Made by a program: the position numbers and the translations under genes
Shown: in pieces, positions 12,469 through 24,374 of the stretch
Position numbering within the stretch: the first letter of the stretch is position 1
Layout of the letters: the number at the start of each line of letters is the position of its first letter
Assembly (NCBI RefSeq): GCF_008831285.2
Contig: NC_045148.1
Location: forward strand, 10,699,183-10,763,182
Origin: Nymphaea colorata
Lineage: Eukaryota; Streptophyta; Magnoliopsida; Nymphaeales; Nymphaeaceae
Length of the DNA stretch: 64,000 nt
Reading direction: 5' to 3'
Notes under the pieces: generated by a model
Databases searched by the model: none
What the model was told of the DNA's origin: nothing
What the model saw: the letters and a program-made list of their open reading frames with translations, nothing else

Positions 12469-14304
12469 TGTTTCTCATTTGGATTACAGAGTTCAGGCAC
12501 CTGTCTACTTCGGTTGTCTCGCTGAAGGAGGTCAGCAGTCCTGTATGTGGGAGGCCGTGTCGAGGATGGAAGACTGTACTGGTGGTCAGGACAGGAGTGT
12601 TGGAGAGCGCTTTCACAAACTGCCATGAGAAACGAACAAAATGCCATCTGCTTTGATCATACCCAGGGAACTTAATATTCTCACTCTTCACTGGGGAAAA
12701 GATTCCCTCTTCCAGCATGATAAACACGACATAATTGTATTGAAAAAGTAATTGATATTAAATATCTTCAGTTAATAATTTCCTGGGCGCATGTTATGCA
12801 CTATCCATTGGGTCATACTGACGTGAGTCCTACCTAGACCACTATTAGGGAAGGATTTCCTGTATCTCTTTTGGTTGACTAATTGTATTTCTGCATTGCG
12901 ATCCAAGAAGGAGAATATGTGTACATGTTGATCCCTCAAGTTGAATCTGCATATAGTGGGTTTCCTGCCTCTTGGTTTGAATTCTGCTTGAAGGTATTGA
13001 TTATAAAATGTTCGTCCTGAATTTGTTTCAGGTTGGTGGTTCTTGTGTGCCATGGATAGTATCGAATGTTGTTGAGCTCGCTGTTTTCTGTCTGATATCA
13101 GCCACATTGTGGATTTTTGAGGGGCTTTTGCCACAAAAGTATATCCTTTGGCCTTTCGAAATCAGACCGTTGATCACCTTGGCTAGTTATACTGCCAGTC
13201 ATGCAAGCAAACAAAGGCTCTTTTCCTCATTTAAAATTTTATAGAGATTCAAGATGGCACATCTCAAATGTGTGCCTTAACTGTAACTACAAAGCAGATC
13301 AGCCAAGCAACAGGCAACACCCTAAACTCCAAGGACACAGACCAAGAATCTTACTGAGCTACCTCAAACCCAAAAGGTCGCCACCTATATCAAGCAAAGT
13401 ACCTTCAGTCCTGGAGGACAGTTGCAGGGTCAGCAATTTAAACAACAAGAGATACTTTCTGCATATACCTCTGGGTGGATCAGAGAGGTGAGAGGAACAA
13501 CAGGTGCATCGAAAAGTTTTGACATTTCTCTCCAGAGGGTCAGATCTGAGTTTTCCCTTCGAATTCAGTATTCGATTCTGAAAAGTGTCATGCATGTCAC
13601 AGTTTGTGGGTTATGTCGATTTTGAGCCAAAGCGAGGCCGTGCGCAAACCTTGACCATATATGCTACAGCCATAGATAGCAGGATCCCTCGTGACTGCTG
13701 TCACTTGATCCAGACTCTCACGAGGTGAACGCTTTTTGGTTGGCATGACCTGGGAGTAGACTTCTTAATCCAAAAACCTAAGATGAATGAGGCCAATCGA
13801 TTCTGTGAACCTAAGATGGTTAATTTAGGGAAGCCTGATCAATCATGAAAACCATGGCTTAATCAGCAGGTCTTAAGTTCCGACTGAAACTTCTACCAAA
13901 TTCTATTCTCATTGCATGGCAGTTAGTCATACGATCACTGAGGAGGTTGTGGGTTCGAAGCATCGTGTCACCAGCAAAGACTTGCTTTTTCTTTGAGTGG
14001 AAGAAGGAAAGTCTTGAATAGAGAAAGAAGTCAGGGCAACAATAATGCACCACCCTCCAATCAAGTTGCAGCGACCAACCATTTCCTAATCTTGAGTTTA
14101 TTTATTGATCAGTAGACATGACCCTTGCTATTGCGGCATCTTAATGACTGACCCCTAATTTCCTTTTAACCTGAACCGTACTCAACCGCTCCTGTATCTC
14201 TATCTCCTACCCTACTTTCTGTTCTCCGCCTTTTGAGGGTGTACTGCAAGTTCGCAGCCTTTTTGCTCTCAGAAAATCTACATCTCTGGTGTTGTCAGAG
14301 TGAT
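12469..14304. other. HSCB 3' region and intergenic DNA
   Basis: The first few hundred bases probably include the HSCB 3' UTR. At about 13915-13990 there is a B-box-like word (gggttcgaa) and a following gtgtcacc resembling the SINE-like copies elsewhere in the window, but no good A box. No other gene is supportable. Confidence 0.5.
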
Positions 14305-15389
14305 ATGGAAGGTTCGAAAGATGCTGACTCTGATTCGTGCACAGAACCCCATGTTGGAGGACGAAGCTCTCCCGCTGAGAAAGGCCTCGAAATTGGCTTC
14401 GACGCTGATATGGAAAGACACCCACCTCGCTTCCCTCGTTGGACAAGGCAGGAGATCATAGTTTTGATTGAAGGGAAGCGGTTAGAGGAATCCAAGGGCA
14501 GGAAATATAGGGTAATTGATGGTGAGAGCACTGCCAACGTCGAGTCTAAGTGGTCCTCAATCTCTTCCTATTGCAAGAAACACGGCGTCTACAGAGAAGC
14601 AGTCCAGTGCAGGAAGAGGTGGAGCACCCTTTCGAGAGATTACAAGAGAATCAAAGAGTGGGAGGCGACGAACAGAAACGCGTCTTTTTGGGTATTGAGG
14701 ACCGACTTGAGGAGAGAGAACAAGCTCCCCGGGTTTTTTGATCCAGAGCTGTATGAAGTGCTGGAGAGATGCTTTGGTGGCAAAAGAAACGATCATTTTT
14801 CTGTGAAGGTTGAGCCGGAAGCGGTTTTGGATGATAGCCAGGCAAAACCTGATGAAGGGTTGTTCTCAGATGCTGAACACTCTGTCCATGAAGATGCCGT
14901 CCCTGAAAGCCCGGAGAAACAAATTGTGGATAGCCCCTCTGTTACTCCAGGTAAGCCTTCTTCAATTTTGTTTTATGGTGTACTTAGTGCTGCAAAAAAT
15001 ATGTTACAGATGAATTTCATGTTTCGATCGATTTGGTTATTCGTGAAATTTTTATTTGCTTTTGTTGCTATGTTATTAAAAATTCAGGCATCCAACCGGA
15101 TAAGACGGCAACGCCATGCTCAACTGCAGAGAGGGGTTCCCCTTCCCACATTCAAGGTAAGAAGAGAAGGCTCTCGAGTCCAGAAGAGAATGGTGGTAGG
15201 AACGCGAGGCAGCAGCAAATTCTTTCGGTTCTTGAAAGAAACGGGATGGCTTTGAGTGCTCATATTGCAGCACATAATTTGAATTGCGAACTGGATAGAA
15301 ACCAGAGAGCTGAACAGGGGAAGAATTTGATTGGCGTCTTGGCCAAATTGGCCGACACGTTGGGTAGAATTGCGGACAAATTAGCCTGA
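14305..15389 (+). CDS. ASR3: Trihelix transcription factor, ASR3-like
   Basis: Likely orthologue of Arabidopsis ASR3, a nuclear trihelix (GT-type) factor reported as a transcriptional repressor in immune gene control. Two exons, 14305-14950 and 15088-15389, separated by a GT-AG intron, give 315 residues. The trihelix domain spans about residues 44-155 with the conserved tryptophans at W46, W83 and W106, the ASR3-typical 'QCRKRW' stretch at 101-106 and a fourth helix after it (LPGFFDPELYEVLE, 141-154). An acidic linker follows, then a basic patch (KKRR) and a C-terminal helical region rich in Leu that probably mediates dimerisation. The open frame extends upstream only to a TTG, so the ATG at 14305 is the likely start. 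The symbol rests on remembered family sequence; a close paralogue is possible. Confidence 0.9.
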
Positions 15390-18082
15390 GCTTTGTCTTC
15401 TTTTCCAAAATTATGATAGGAGCTGGTCAACTTGCTTTTGCAGGCTTACACTGGATAGGAAAAAATGATGTATACTGTTGTATGGAATTTTCTTTCGTTG
15501 TATGATATACAGAGCATTATATAGAGTCTGTGAGCTGCATCTTTAGTTCTGTTGCCTCTATTGCATCTGCTATCAAATGACAAGTATTCTGGAATTACAG
15601 TGCGATCACTTTTAACATATTAGATGCTAGTTTCTTATCCTTGCTTCCGAGTTAATCTTTTGAATTCGAGGATGCTTTGTGACAACGGATGCATAAATTT
15701 CCTTGCCTTGGGTGGCCTTCCACAGTCTGGTTTTTTGGGGCTTGACTAGTAGAGACAAAGTTGTGATGCAGGTCATCTAATGTTTGCCTGTAAATATCAT
15801 TCATTCTAATAAATGGAAGGGAGCCTAACTCCCAGCATACTGCTGTTGGAAATTTCCTTGCCTTGTGCTTTTTTTTTCCTAGTGGAATTCTTCTTGAAGA
15901 TGAAAAAGCATGAGTTTGTTGAATGCTTTTCTTTTTGTAGTTGAAATTTCTGAGCTGGGTTATCATTTTTATTTTCTGATTAGTTGAAGTGAGGGTTTGG
16001 CCATTTCAATTGTAACTTCTTAGATGGCAAGAAACCCTTTAAGAAGGAAAAACCTAGGTGAGCCCTGAGCAACAAGCCTTACAACGACAAAACACCATGG
16101 GATAGCTGAGGCTGCAGCATGGCAGGGTTTGAACTTTGAACTCATTTCTCTATTTCAATTGTAATTGATGTGTGACTTCTGTGTTCCTTAACTGCCCGTT
16201 GTTGCAAACTTATTCAGTGTTTCAGATCCTCAATCTTTATTCTCAACATGCTGACACAATCACACGATGGTTGTGGCATGGGTGGTAACTGATCACATGG
16301 CTCAGGCAGATGACTACATGTGTGGTTAAGTCAAAATCTTGATTTGAATCTATTTTACATTGTTTGATTCCAGGAATAACTTCGCAACGTCTCTGAGGCA
16401 GTAAAACACCTTTTTGCACCATCTAATTGAAGCCTTTGGGTTCCTGTCATTGTAAAGCAGGAGCTGCTCCGTTCAGGTGAAACTTAGCTTCAAATGCATC
16501 CTGTACATCAACAGGTCTTTACTTTTATATTAGAATATGGCTTTTCTGGTAATTACACTGAAATTATTGTATTTAGCTGACTCTTTTATATTCTTCCCAA
16601 TTTACTACATAATTCTGCATTTCATGCTTTGATTTGCTGAATTAAGAATTCACTTTTATTCTTTTAATTGGTAATTGGTCGCTTGTTAAGTTTCTGAGCA
16701 AAAACATTGTGAGAGGTCAAGTTGGAATTTAAGAGTGAGAACGTCCGTCGAAGTAAATTATTTCAAGTACCAACTTTCTCTTCTTACACTGTCATTGGAT
16801 ATATTATGTTTTGTGTTGTTTTGTTGAAATTTCTACTGAACAGCTTGGGGGTGTCCATGGTAGATTATCTAATAATGGATTTTCTGCAGTATTTTCTTCC
16901 CATCAGATTCTAAGTACAACATGAGTAGAGTTGCCTGAAGCAACTCCCTTTTGTGTAATGTGCCCACAAACAGTGCAAGCATGTTTTGGGGCAATTTATC
17001 AATAAAATATGCAGGACATAATTGGCTGCTTGTTTCTATGTTTACATTATGCTTCCTAGATGAAATACCATGTTTTTCTACGTTGTATAGTACTTGTCAT
17101 CTTTTTCTTGCTGCATGATCTTCATAAAGATTTGATCTTAGTTTTCAGATTGACAGGGATGGTTATTTCTGGAAACAGTAGCCTAAGAAAGTTTTGAGGT
17201 GATTAATTACGGGATCACACATAAAAATTATGAGGATTGTCCTCAGATGTATAATGATCGCAGAACTTTCTTTAGGTCTTTATAGATTCATCTTTTCCTC
17301 TTTACCTTTTGCGTTTCCTCACTTCAGCTTTCTCTTGGTTCTTCACTTTTCTTACTGGCTTTCTCTTTTATAATCCACTGCATCTTGGCTGCTTTCATAT
17401 TGTAGTATGAAATTGTCATAAATGCTTATTGTATTCTCAAAGTGCCTTGCTTGGAAATTTATGGGCCTCGTCTCCTTGATTGCTACGTTCAGCCTCTGAC
17501 GGAGCTCCAGCTTTTCTTCATCTCACTATACTTCAGAAAGGAATTTCAGATCTTGTGTAGATTTATAATATCAAGTGTTTGTGGTTATCATGCTAACGAC
17601 ATATTGCTACCTGTCTTATACTCTCGCTTGAAATGAAAGTGACGGCCCTAATAGTTTTTTGCATGATGCATGGTTATATTTGCTTTAGAGGAAAGAAAAG
17701 TCTAGAGGAAAACAGGGAGGTGATGCTGAGGAGCAATAACTTTAGAAAAGAAAATCTTCCTGCTCTTTCTATTTAAAATGCTGCCGACAGTCAGCGGGCA
17801 AGATCAGATCTCATGTTCTTCTAGTTGGCAGTTGTGAGAACTCCATTGAAGAGCATTGCAGCAACTAGTTATTTGCTCCTACCGAACGGAGCAATTAAAT
17901 GTATACCTATTTATGGTTCTTTTATGTGCGAGCGAATCTAGAGTAACCTTTTGCAGATGGAGAGAATAGAGTGTCAAAGGTCAAGAAAAAATAAAACCAA
18001 GCTGCCAGTAAAACTTCTCACTGCAATTGGAGGTTTACTTTTCCTTTTTCCTTGACCTGCAAGGGAAGAAAAGGTGACCTCC
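15390..18082. other. Intergenic, no gene seen
   Basis: The first part is probably 3' UTR of the trihelix gene. The rest is AT-rich with scattered short frames that have no domains. No transposon ends were found. Confidence 0.5.
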
Positions 18083-18342
18083 GTTATGGATGTTAATGCA
18101 AGGGAAGCTTATATGCAACTATTGTCTCGTCATCTTGAAATCTCAAAAAGTGAACCACCATGAGCTCACCATAATATATTCTCAATGGGTCACTACCCTA
18201 GCTTAGCTTCGACAGATGTTAACAAAGGGGAAGGCTGTATATGCTGCTGCTGTCTCATCATTTTAAATCTCAGAAAAAGTGAGCAACCATGAGCTCACCA
18301 TAATATATTCTCAATGGCACTAACCTACCTTATCTTCGACAG
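18083..18342 (+). repeat. Imperfect ~130-bp tandem duplication
   Basis: 18083-18213 and 18214-18342 are diverged head-to-tail copies. A shared core (catgagctcaccataatata plus the next bases) sits at matching places near 18159 and 18289, and both copies end in a 'cttcgaca' word. Noncoding. Confidence 0.75.
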
Positions 18343-19849
18343 TTGTAGGCCACTAGAATGGGGGGATCACCCATGTTGAACAACCCTAGTAATACTATTT
18401 AAGATGGATGCCCTTTTGATGATGAAGATGACTATGATGTGAACAGAGGTGCATCTCTAAGTTGTGTTTCATCGACCGAAAAAGGGAAAAAGAGCACTAA
18501 AACCATGGAAGAAATTCGTATTGCTACAGCAAACTTCACAGCAATAGTGTAAAACTTCTGCCTGCCATCATCAGTTACGTGCTTAGTGCAATATGCGTTT
18601 GCTTTTACAAGTCTCATCAGTCACCTCTTTCCAACCACAAACTTACAGGACTATTTTCAGTCAATTCGTGTTATCAGAGACGAAGTAGACCCTTTCTTGA
18701 GGTTTATACCCAACAAAGGGCCTTGAATTGGACTGATTCCTAACTTGACCGAGTCGACAAGTCTACTCACTGACCTGGTGTCCCGATCAACCTTTGGACG
18801 AGACTTGCAGGGAAGATGTAAACGTAAAAATGTTTCCAGTAACCATTTCCTTCGCATTCAACAGTTTTTTCTTGGAGAGAGAGAGTCTTTCAGTGGAGAC
18901 TTCAAAATGTAAACTAAATTTAATAGATATTGGGCAGATGCGTTTCTCCACAAAAGGGTGAAAAGGCATCTCCTTCGGCGAGCAGTCGTTGCAGTAAGGC
19001 AGCGGTCGTCCACCACCACTGGCCTAAGTTTTACTGGTTTAGATTATCCAGTTGGACTGGTTTAGATTAGCTGGCCGTGGAATGGGCTGTGAATTGATGA
19101 TGAAACCACCCTGTAGCTTCGGGGAATTGGGTATTGATATAATTATAATATTGGTGTTCGTCGCAAAAAGGGACAGTCTCTTCCCTGCAACCTATGAGGT
19201 CTGTCAGTCCTTTAATGCTGCTCTGCGTGTTATTAATTCACATGGTCCTCAGGGAATCAGGAATACGTCAACCTTTTTTTTTTTTTTTTTTTGTAGTAAA
19301 ACAAGATTTGCACTTTCCTGTGAGGAGTGATGCAACTGTTCTGCCGTTGACAGGACTTTTCCCTGTCAAGATTAGAATTGCGTTTACAATCATTCACCGG
19401 AGCTTTCTCTGTTCTCTGGAGTTTGCAGAAGCGACGATCAAGCTTCTTTAACAAATGAATTGTATTAGTGGGTAGCTGTTCACTGCTAATTTCCACAAAC
19501 TTCAAGGAGCACCACCACACAAATGGGTGCGGAGTCTTTACGTCGATCAAGGGATAAGAAGTGAAACCAGATGGTTATTATGTGTATCGTCCGAATGAAA
19601 AGCGACCGATCCGTTAAAGTGTCGTCAGCCAGAGCGATGCTCTAGGTATTTGCGCCTGAGAGTGCTTTCTCTCTGCTGTCCTATTGTAGCTCTCCTTTTT
19701 CTTTGGGATCAAGTTTTATAAGTTGTTCCTTGTATATAATGAAGATAAGTAGAAGGTAGACCATATTGTTAATGAGTAAATATATATATTTACTTTAATG
19801 CACTTTAATGCCTAAACATTACATGTGCACAATGAATATTTTTAATTAT
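18343..19849. other. Intergenic, no gene; poly(T) run
   Basis: Contains a poly(T) run at about 19274-19292, which could be the tail of a retroposed sequence, but no matching body or target-site duplication was identified. No coding frame could be supported. Confidence 0.5.
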
Positions 19850-20575
19850 ATTGTTATTTCATATTTTTATCATTATCTCATATCTTTGTCATTATTTCGT
19901 ATCCCTCTAATTTTTTAATATACAATATCTCATACCCCATGCCATTATCATATCTCTTCCTATCATTATCATTATCTCATACCCTTATTATTATCATACC
20001 CATCATCTCATGTCCCCCTACCATACCCTTATTATTATCATACCCATCATCTCATGTCCCCCTACCATTATGATACCATTATGATGAACTCATAACATCT
20101 CATACCCATTATGGCATGCTCTTGTCATTATCATACTTGTGTTGTTATCATATACTCCCGATTATTATCATATCTTTATTATTATATTGTATTCATTATT
20201 TCATACCCTTGTTATTATCATACCTATGTCTTATCTCACATCCATTATCTTATGCCCCTGCTCATTATGATGAACCCATAACATCGCAGACCCATTATGT
20301 TATGCTCTTATCATTATCATATTCATTTTGTTATCTCATACCCATTATTTTATACCTCAATCATTATCTCATACTTGTATTGTGGGTATGAGATAATGAT
20401 TGAGGTATGAAATAATAACAAGTATGAGATAACGACAAGAATATAAGATAATGATAATGAAATGAAACAATGATTTTGAGATAAAGACAAAAGTATGAGA
20501 TGATGTATATGAAATAACAATATAGGTATGAGATAATGACAAATGATGAGATAACACTATGAGCGAGATAAAAAA
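19850..20575. repeat. Degenerate minisatellite with inverted second half
   Basis: From about 19865 to 20374 the plus strand repeats a degenerate unit close to 'cattatctcataccc'. After an 11-base spacer the same unit continues to about 20565 as its reverse complement ('gtatgagataatg'). At the switch, 20345-20374 and 20386-20415 form a 30-bp inverted repeat with one mismatch. Within the left half a 44-bp segment is perfectly duplicated (19981-20024 and 20025-20068). Frames reading through this block are low-complexity and not genes. Confidence 0.85.
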
Positions 20576-21572
20576 AAAACGTTTTTTACCCCTTAAAAGG
20601 GCATATTAGTTATAACAATCTATGTATACAAACTTGACAAGTTTTACCTTGATCAAATCTCAAAATCTTTTTTTGTGGCTTTTTTTGTCCATACGAAAGT
20701 TTTCTTTTTGTATTAATAATGGGTATTTTTTGTCATGATTAAAATGTCGATGAAAAAATTCATACACATACACCGCACATCGTATGTAGTCAGCTTGATG
20801 CATGAAGATCACTCATGAAAATCATTTATGCAATTTCTCAACAATGGGGTGAATATTTAGATTGGAAATAACCTCGTATCTGATCTCAAATCCCTAAAGT
20901 GGATTTCATGGTTGAGGATTTGAGATCCACATTACATTACCAAAACCATGGATGTTTAGTCCAAGAAAAAATGGTCCGGGTGGCCTGAGAGTTTGACTAC
21001 ATATTGGCAATGGCATTGCAAGATCTTGAAGCCTGTTGGAGAATAGTAACATTATACTACTTAAGTTAAAAATTGGTTAGATTTGATGGACACTTAAAAA
21101 AAAAAATATTTTATAAAATTATTCATTAAGATCTATAAAACAGTAATAATATGCTACCTAAGCCCAACAGCTCTGTGGAGAGGTTCCTTAGAGTCAAACT
21201 TCCGTCACTACGGGAAAATAGAAACTAATTTAATAAAGTGCATTTTTTATTTTGACAGACAACCTGTTTTTACATTATTTATGAAATAGTTATTATGCTT
21301 TAACATTATTATTTTAATTTTATGATATTACATTGAAATCTCCAGCATCCAAGCAGACCAGACCAGCTCGCTTATGTAGCCGGAGAAAAGTGGAACACGA
21401 CAGTTAATAACGGCACGCAGTAGGTAGACGAAGTAGACAGTTTAGTTGCTTAACAAACAAAGAGGACGTCCGGTCTTTCAAGACAAACCAGATCTACAAC
21501 AGACAGCAGAAAGGATCACGAAACGAGGAAGACGATGAGGGATAGCAGCCATAACCCATGTTCTGAGCAGAG
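20576..21572. other. Intergenic, 3' side of the aspartic-protease-like gene
   Basis: AT-rich DNA with no gene. The last ~200 bases before 21573 probably hold the 3' UTR of the minus-strand gene. Confidence 0.5.
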
Positions 21573-22889
21573 TTACAGCTTGAAATTGCCGCAGCTTGTC
21601 CCCTTGGACAGCAAGTTCGAGCTGAAGCCCATCTTCGAGCTCTCGAGATCGAACTGCAACAAGTTGTTCTCGAGCTGGTAGCCGCCGATCACAATGGACT
21701 CCCTCGACTCCACCCCTCCGTCCACGAACCCCAGGCACATTACCCCATTGCCGGCCGCCACCATAGAGTTGGCCCCCGCGATCTTCCACGCGGCACTCGC
21801 GCCTTCGAAGAACAGCTCGATCTCCGGCACTGCCCACCCCGTCCTGGTGTTGGCGACGTTCGCCGTGCTGAAGCACGCCCCGAAGGGCTTCACTGCCGCC
21901 ACCCTCTTTATGTTCCGCGCGGCCGCCTCCCTCACAAAGGCCACCTCCACGGCACTGTATATGGAGCTCTCTAGCCTAGTGTAGGGCACCACAGTGCTGA
22001 TCTTCGTCCCGCCTTTGGACTTGTGTATGTCGAGCAGCGTCGTGTTCACGGGCACCGTCTTCCCGCTCACAGCAATTGAGGTAACCTTTACGAAGTACTC
22101 GACGGAACGCTCGCCGGCGAAGTAGGCGCCGGCTGTGCTGACGGGGTTGAAGAGGAGCTTCGTGTAAGCCATCGACTGCGAGACGTCGACGCCAGGCTGC
22201 ATCACGTAAGGCCCGTCCCCAAAGAAAATGACACCGGGGGACGCCGCCGACGGCGACAAGCAGAGAGCGAACTTCCTCTTGAAGCCGAACGCAGACGCGA
22301 GCTGGTGGGGAGCAGCGACGGCCGTCCGCCCGAGTCCGAGCATGCCCCGGCTCCCTGCGGCCAGACCGGGCAGCAGGAGAGTCGCGCCGCACATGAAGAC
22401 GAAATGCGTTACGGTGGCGGGAGGCCCGGAGCTCCGGCCGTCGGTGGAACGAAGAACGAGCGTGTCGTCGGAAAGGTCGCCGCTGGTGGAGAGGTGGGTG
22501 ATGGTGTTGCCAGGGGAGCCGCTGCAGGTGTTGTTGTTGCAGCCGGGTCTGGGAGGGGAGTAGCAGGCGCCGGTGCAGCCCAGCGCGCCGGCCGCAGCGC
22601 AGGTGGCCGCGCCACAGGGAACTGGGCGGAACGTGGAGGACTGATAGTCTTTGGTGCAGTCGACCCAGAGGAAGCCGGAGCCGAGGTCGACGACGAACTT
22701 GTCAGAGCGGAGAGGGGTCTTGTGCTGCAACGAAACGACATACTGCTTGGTGGCGGCGTCCTTGGCCACAGGAAGGACGAGAGCCGTCAAAGGAGAGGCC
22801 GCCGCTGCGGAGCTGCATGGAAGGCTGCCATGGAAGAAGAGGAGGAAGAGGAAGCAGAGGTTGAGGGAGAAACTCCAGGGAAGAGCCAT
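21573..22889 (-). CDS. Aspartic-protease-like protein, EDGP / basic 7S globulin / GIP type
   Basis: Intronless, 438 residues. Residues 1 to about 29 form a signal peptide with a Leu/Phe-rich core, so the protein is secreted. Family members are extracellular inhibitors (of xylanase, xyloglucan-specific endoglucanase or xyloglucanase) or hormone-binding basic 7S globulins. The pepsin fold is recognisable: the first site reads VVDLGSG (Asp68, with Leu where active enzymes have Thr), and the place of the second DSG/DTG motif reads ISTVVPYT (Ser298-Thr299), without the aspartate. Twelve cysteines after the signal peptide match the six disulfides of the family, including PRPGCNNNTC near 114-122. 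It is therefore probably catalytically inactive. The ATG at 22889 lies in a good CCATGG context. The gene is much more GC-rich than its surroundings, which explains the long antisense frames. Which inhibitor subgroup it belongs to is not decided. Confidence 0.93.
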   Translation of the reverse strand: MALPWSFSLNLCFLFLLFFHGSLPCSSAAAASPLTALVLPVAKDAATKQYVVSLQHKTPLRSDKFVVDLGSGFLWVDCTKDYQSSTFRPVPCGAATCAAAGALGCTGACYSPPRPGCNNNTCSGSPGNTITHLSTSGDLSDDTLVLRSTDGRSSGPPATVTHFVFMCGATLLLPGLAAGSRGMLGLGRTAVAAPHQLASAFGFKRKFALCLSPSAASPGVIFFGDGPYVMQPGVDVSQSMAYTKLLFNPVSTAGAYFAGERSVEYFVKVTSIAVSGKTVPVNTTLLDIHKSKGGTKISTVVPYTRLESSIYSAVEVAFVREAAARNIKRVAAVKPFGACFSTANVANTRTGWAVPEIELFFEGASAAWKIAGANSMVAAGNGVMCLGFVDGGVESRESIVIGGYQLENNLLQFDLESSKMGFSSNLLSKGTSCGNFKL

Positions 22890-23982
22890 GGGAGCCGAGT
22901 GAGGAAATGCTTTGGTTTCAAGAGATTCGATTACAGAAGAAGTGGGTCCGAATGGAGGAAGTCTGAGTCAAACGCGGCTACGGGTCACGAGGAAGGACCC
23001 AGTCGGGTACATCATCCATCAATTTGTTCAGATGCTGATATTGTCAAAAAAGATGAGAATCCTCAACTGACCATTCAATTTTCTTATATATATATATATA
23101 TATATTTCTCATTGGATGTTGATAATTAATGGTAGTAGTCTACAACATAGTGTATATTAGTGAATCTGAACCGCATCTAAGTAAATAACATTGGTGAATT
23201 CGTCTCTGTGGTCCGATTTTATGAAGTTAAGAGAGTGAAGAACTAAACATTAAGGAGATGCTTTAGGAGGAACGACGCCCCTACTTCTAAGAGTTTTTGA
23301 GGGCAATAATTGGCGTAGTAAGGAGGGAAGCTGCGTGTGAAGATCTTTCCCATTGAATATCTTGGAAGATGAGCATTCATGAGCAATAAATGGCTTGGCC
23401 TTCTTGCACTGTCGTTCACGAGTCATCCTATCCTAAGCAAGTAAATGCTTCTCTAGCTGTATTTATTGTACGTATCTACTTTCTGACTAGGCTTCATTTT
23501 TACAAGAAGAATACTTTCTTCGAATACATGTTTGAAGAACTTCAAATTCTTGTTCTGCAATCAATTGCTAGATTAAGAGCATCAACTTACATAATTACAA
23601 TAAGACGAGTTTTTCTTAGATTATGTGTTTTACACGCCGAGTCTAATACGCGGTTGGGACGTGATAGTTTGGCCTGATTACAATTAAATATTAAATTTTA
23701 TGCTAAACAAACTCTGATTTTGTTAATATTGATGGTTCATGAATCTGTTCCAATTTTTTGGACAAAGTCATGGAGCGTCCCTTCTATTAAGTTCTCCCTA
23801 ACGGCAGGATCCGACTTGAATAGGAACCATTAGTTACATTAGCTAAGTAGACCCCTCATAAAGATATGCAGGGCCCTGTTTTCATATTTGTTTAATAAAT
23901 AGAAATCTGGATTTGTTTGATGTGCAATAGAGGAACAAGGTGACATAGAGGCACAATTTACGTATAAAATTTTGATTGTAAT
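22890..23982. other. Promoter side of the aspartic-protease-like gene
   Basis: Upstream region for the minus-strand gene. A (TA)n run at 23083-23105, about 200 bases from the start codon, could serve as TATA region; this is a guess. No other gene is supportable. Confidence 0.4.
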
Positions 23983-24320
23983 TAGGGATGACAATAGATC
24001 AGAATCAAATTTAGACATATATCCTTTTATCATATCAAATTTAATGGATGCTCATATGCTCGGATAAGATGAATGAAGAACAAGTCAAATATTTTATCTG
24101 AATGCAACTTTTAAATACACAACTGAATCCAAACCACATTATGGCATGTTAATAACCGACTTTCAAAGTATTTGGTTAATAGATACATGATTTTGTCATT
24201 TCTTGAATCCAAATCTAATATGATTTTTTTAGTGAGATGTTGAACGATATATATCTGACTTATTCGAAGAATGCATTTTGGTTAGATATTCCATCTATAT
24301 TCGGTCTATTGACATCCTTA
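23983..24320. mobile_element. hAT-like MITE, 338 bp
   Basis: The left end (tagggatgacaatag) and the reverse complement of the right end (taaggatgtcaatag) match at 13 of 15 bases. The flanks 23975-23982 (attgtaat) and 24321-24328 (attgaaat) match at 7 of 8 bases, the 8-bp target-site duplication expected for hAT. The inside is AT-rich and noncoding. Similar ends occur near 30945 and 31245, suggesting a small family. Confidence 0.65.
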
Positions 24321-24374
24321 ATTGAAATTAGTTGTGTAATAAAGAGAAGAACCTGTTTAATATGTGTGTGAGTT

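Noticed and set aside
14233-14304. Upstream extension of the trihelix protein
   Set aside because: The frame opens with TTG, not ATG; the first ATG is at 14305 and matches the expected N-terminus.
19850-20575. CRISPR-like array
   Set aside because: The units are degenerate, have no unique spacers of constant length, and lie in a plant nuclear genome.
22305-23129. 274-codon plus-strand frame
   Set aside because: Antisense shadow of the GC-rich aspartic-protease-like gene; no domain, and it runs into a (TA)n tract.
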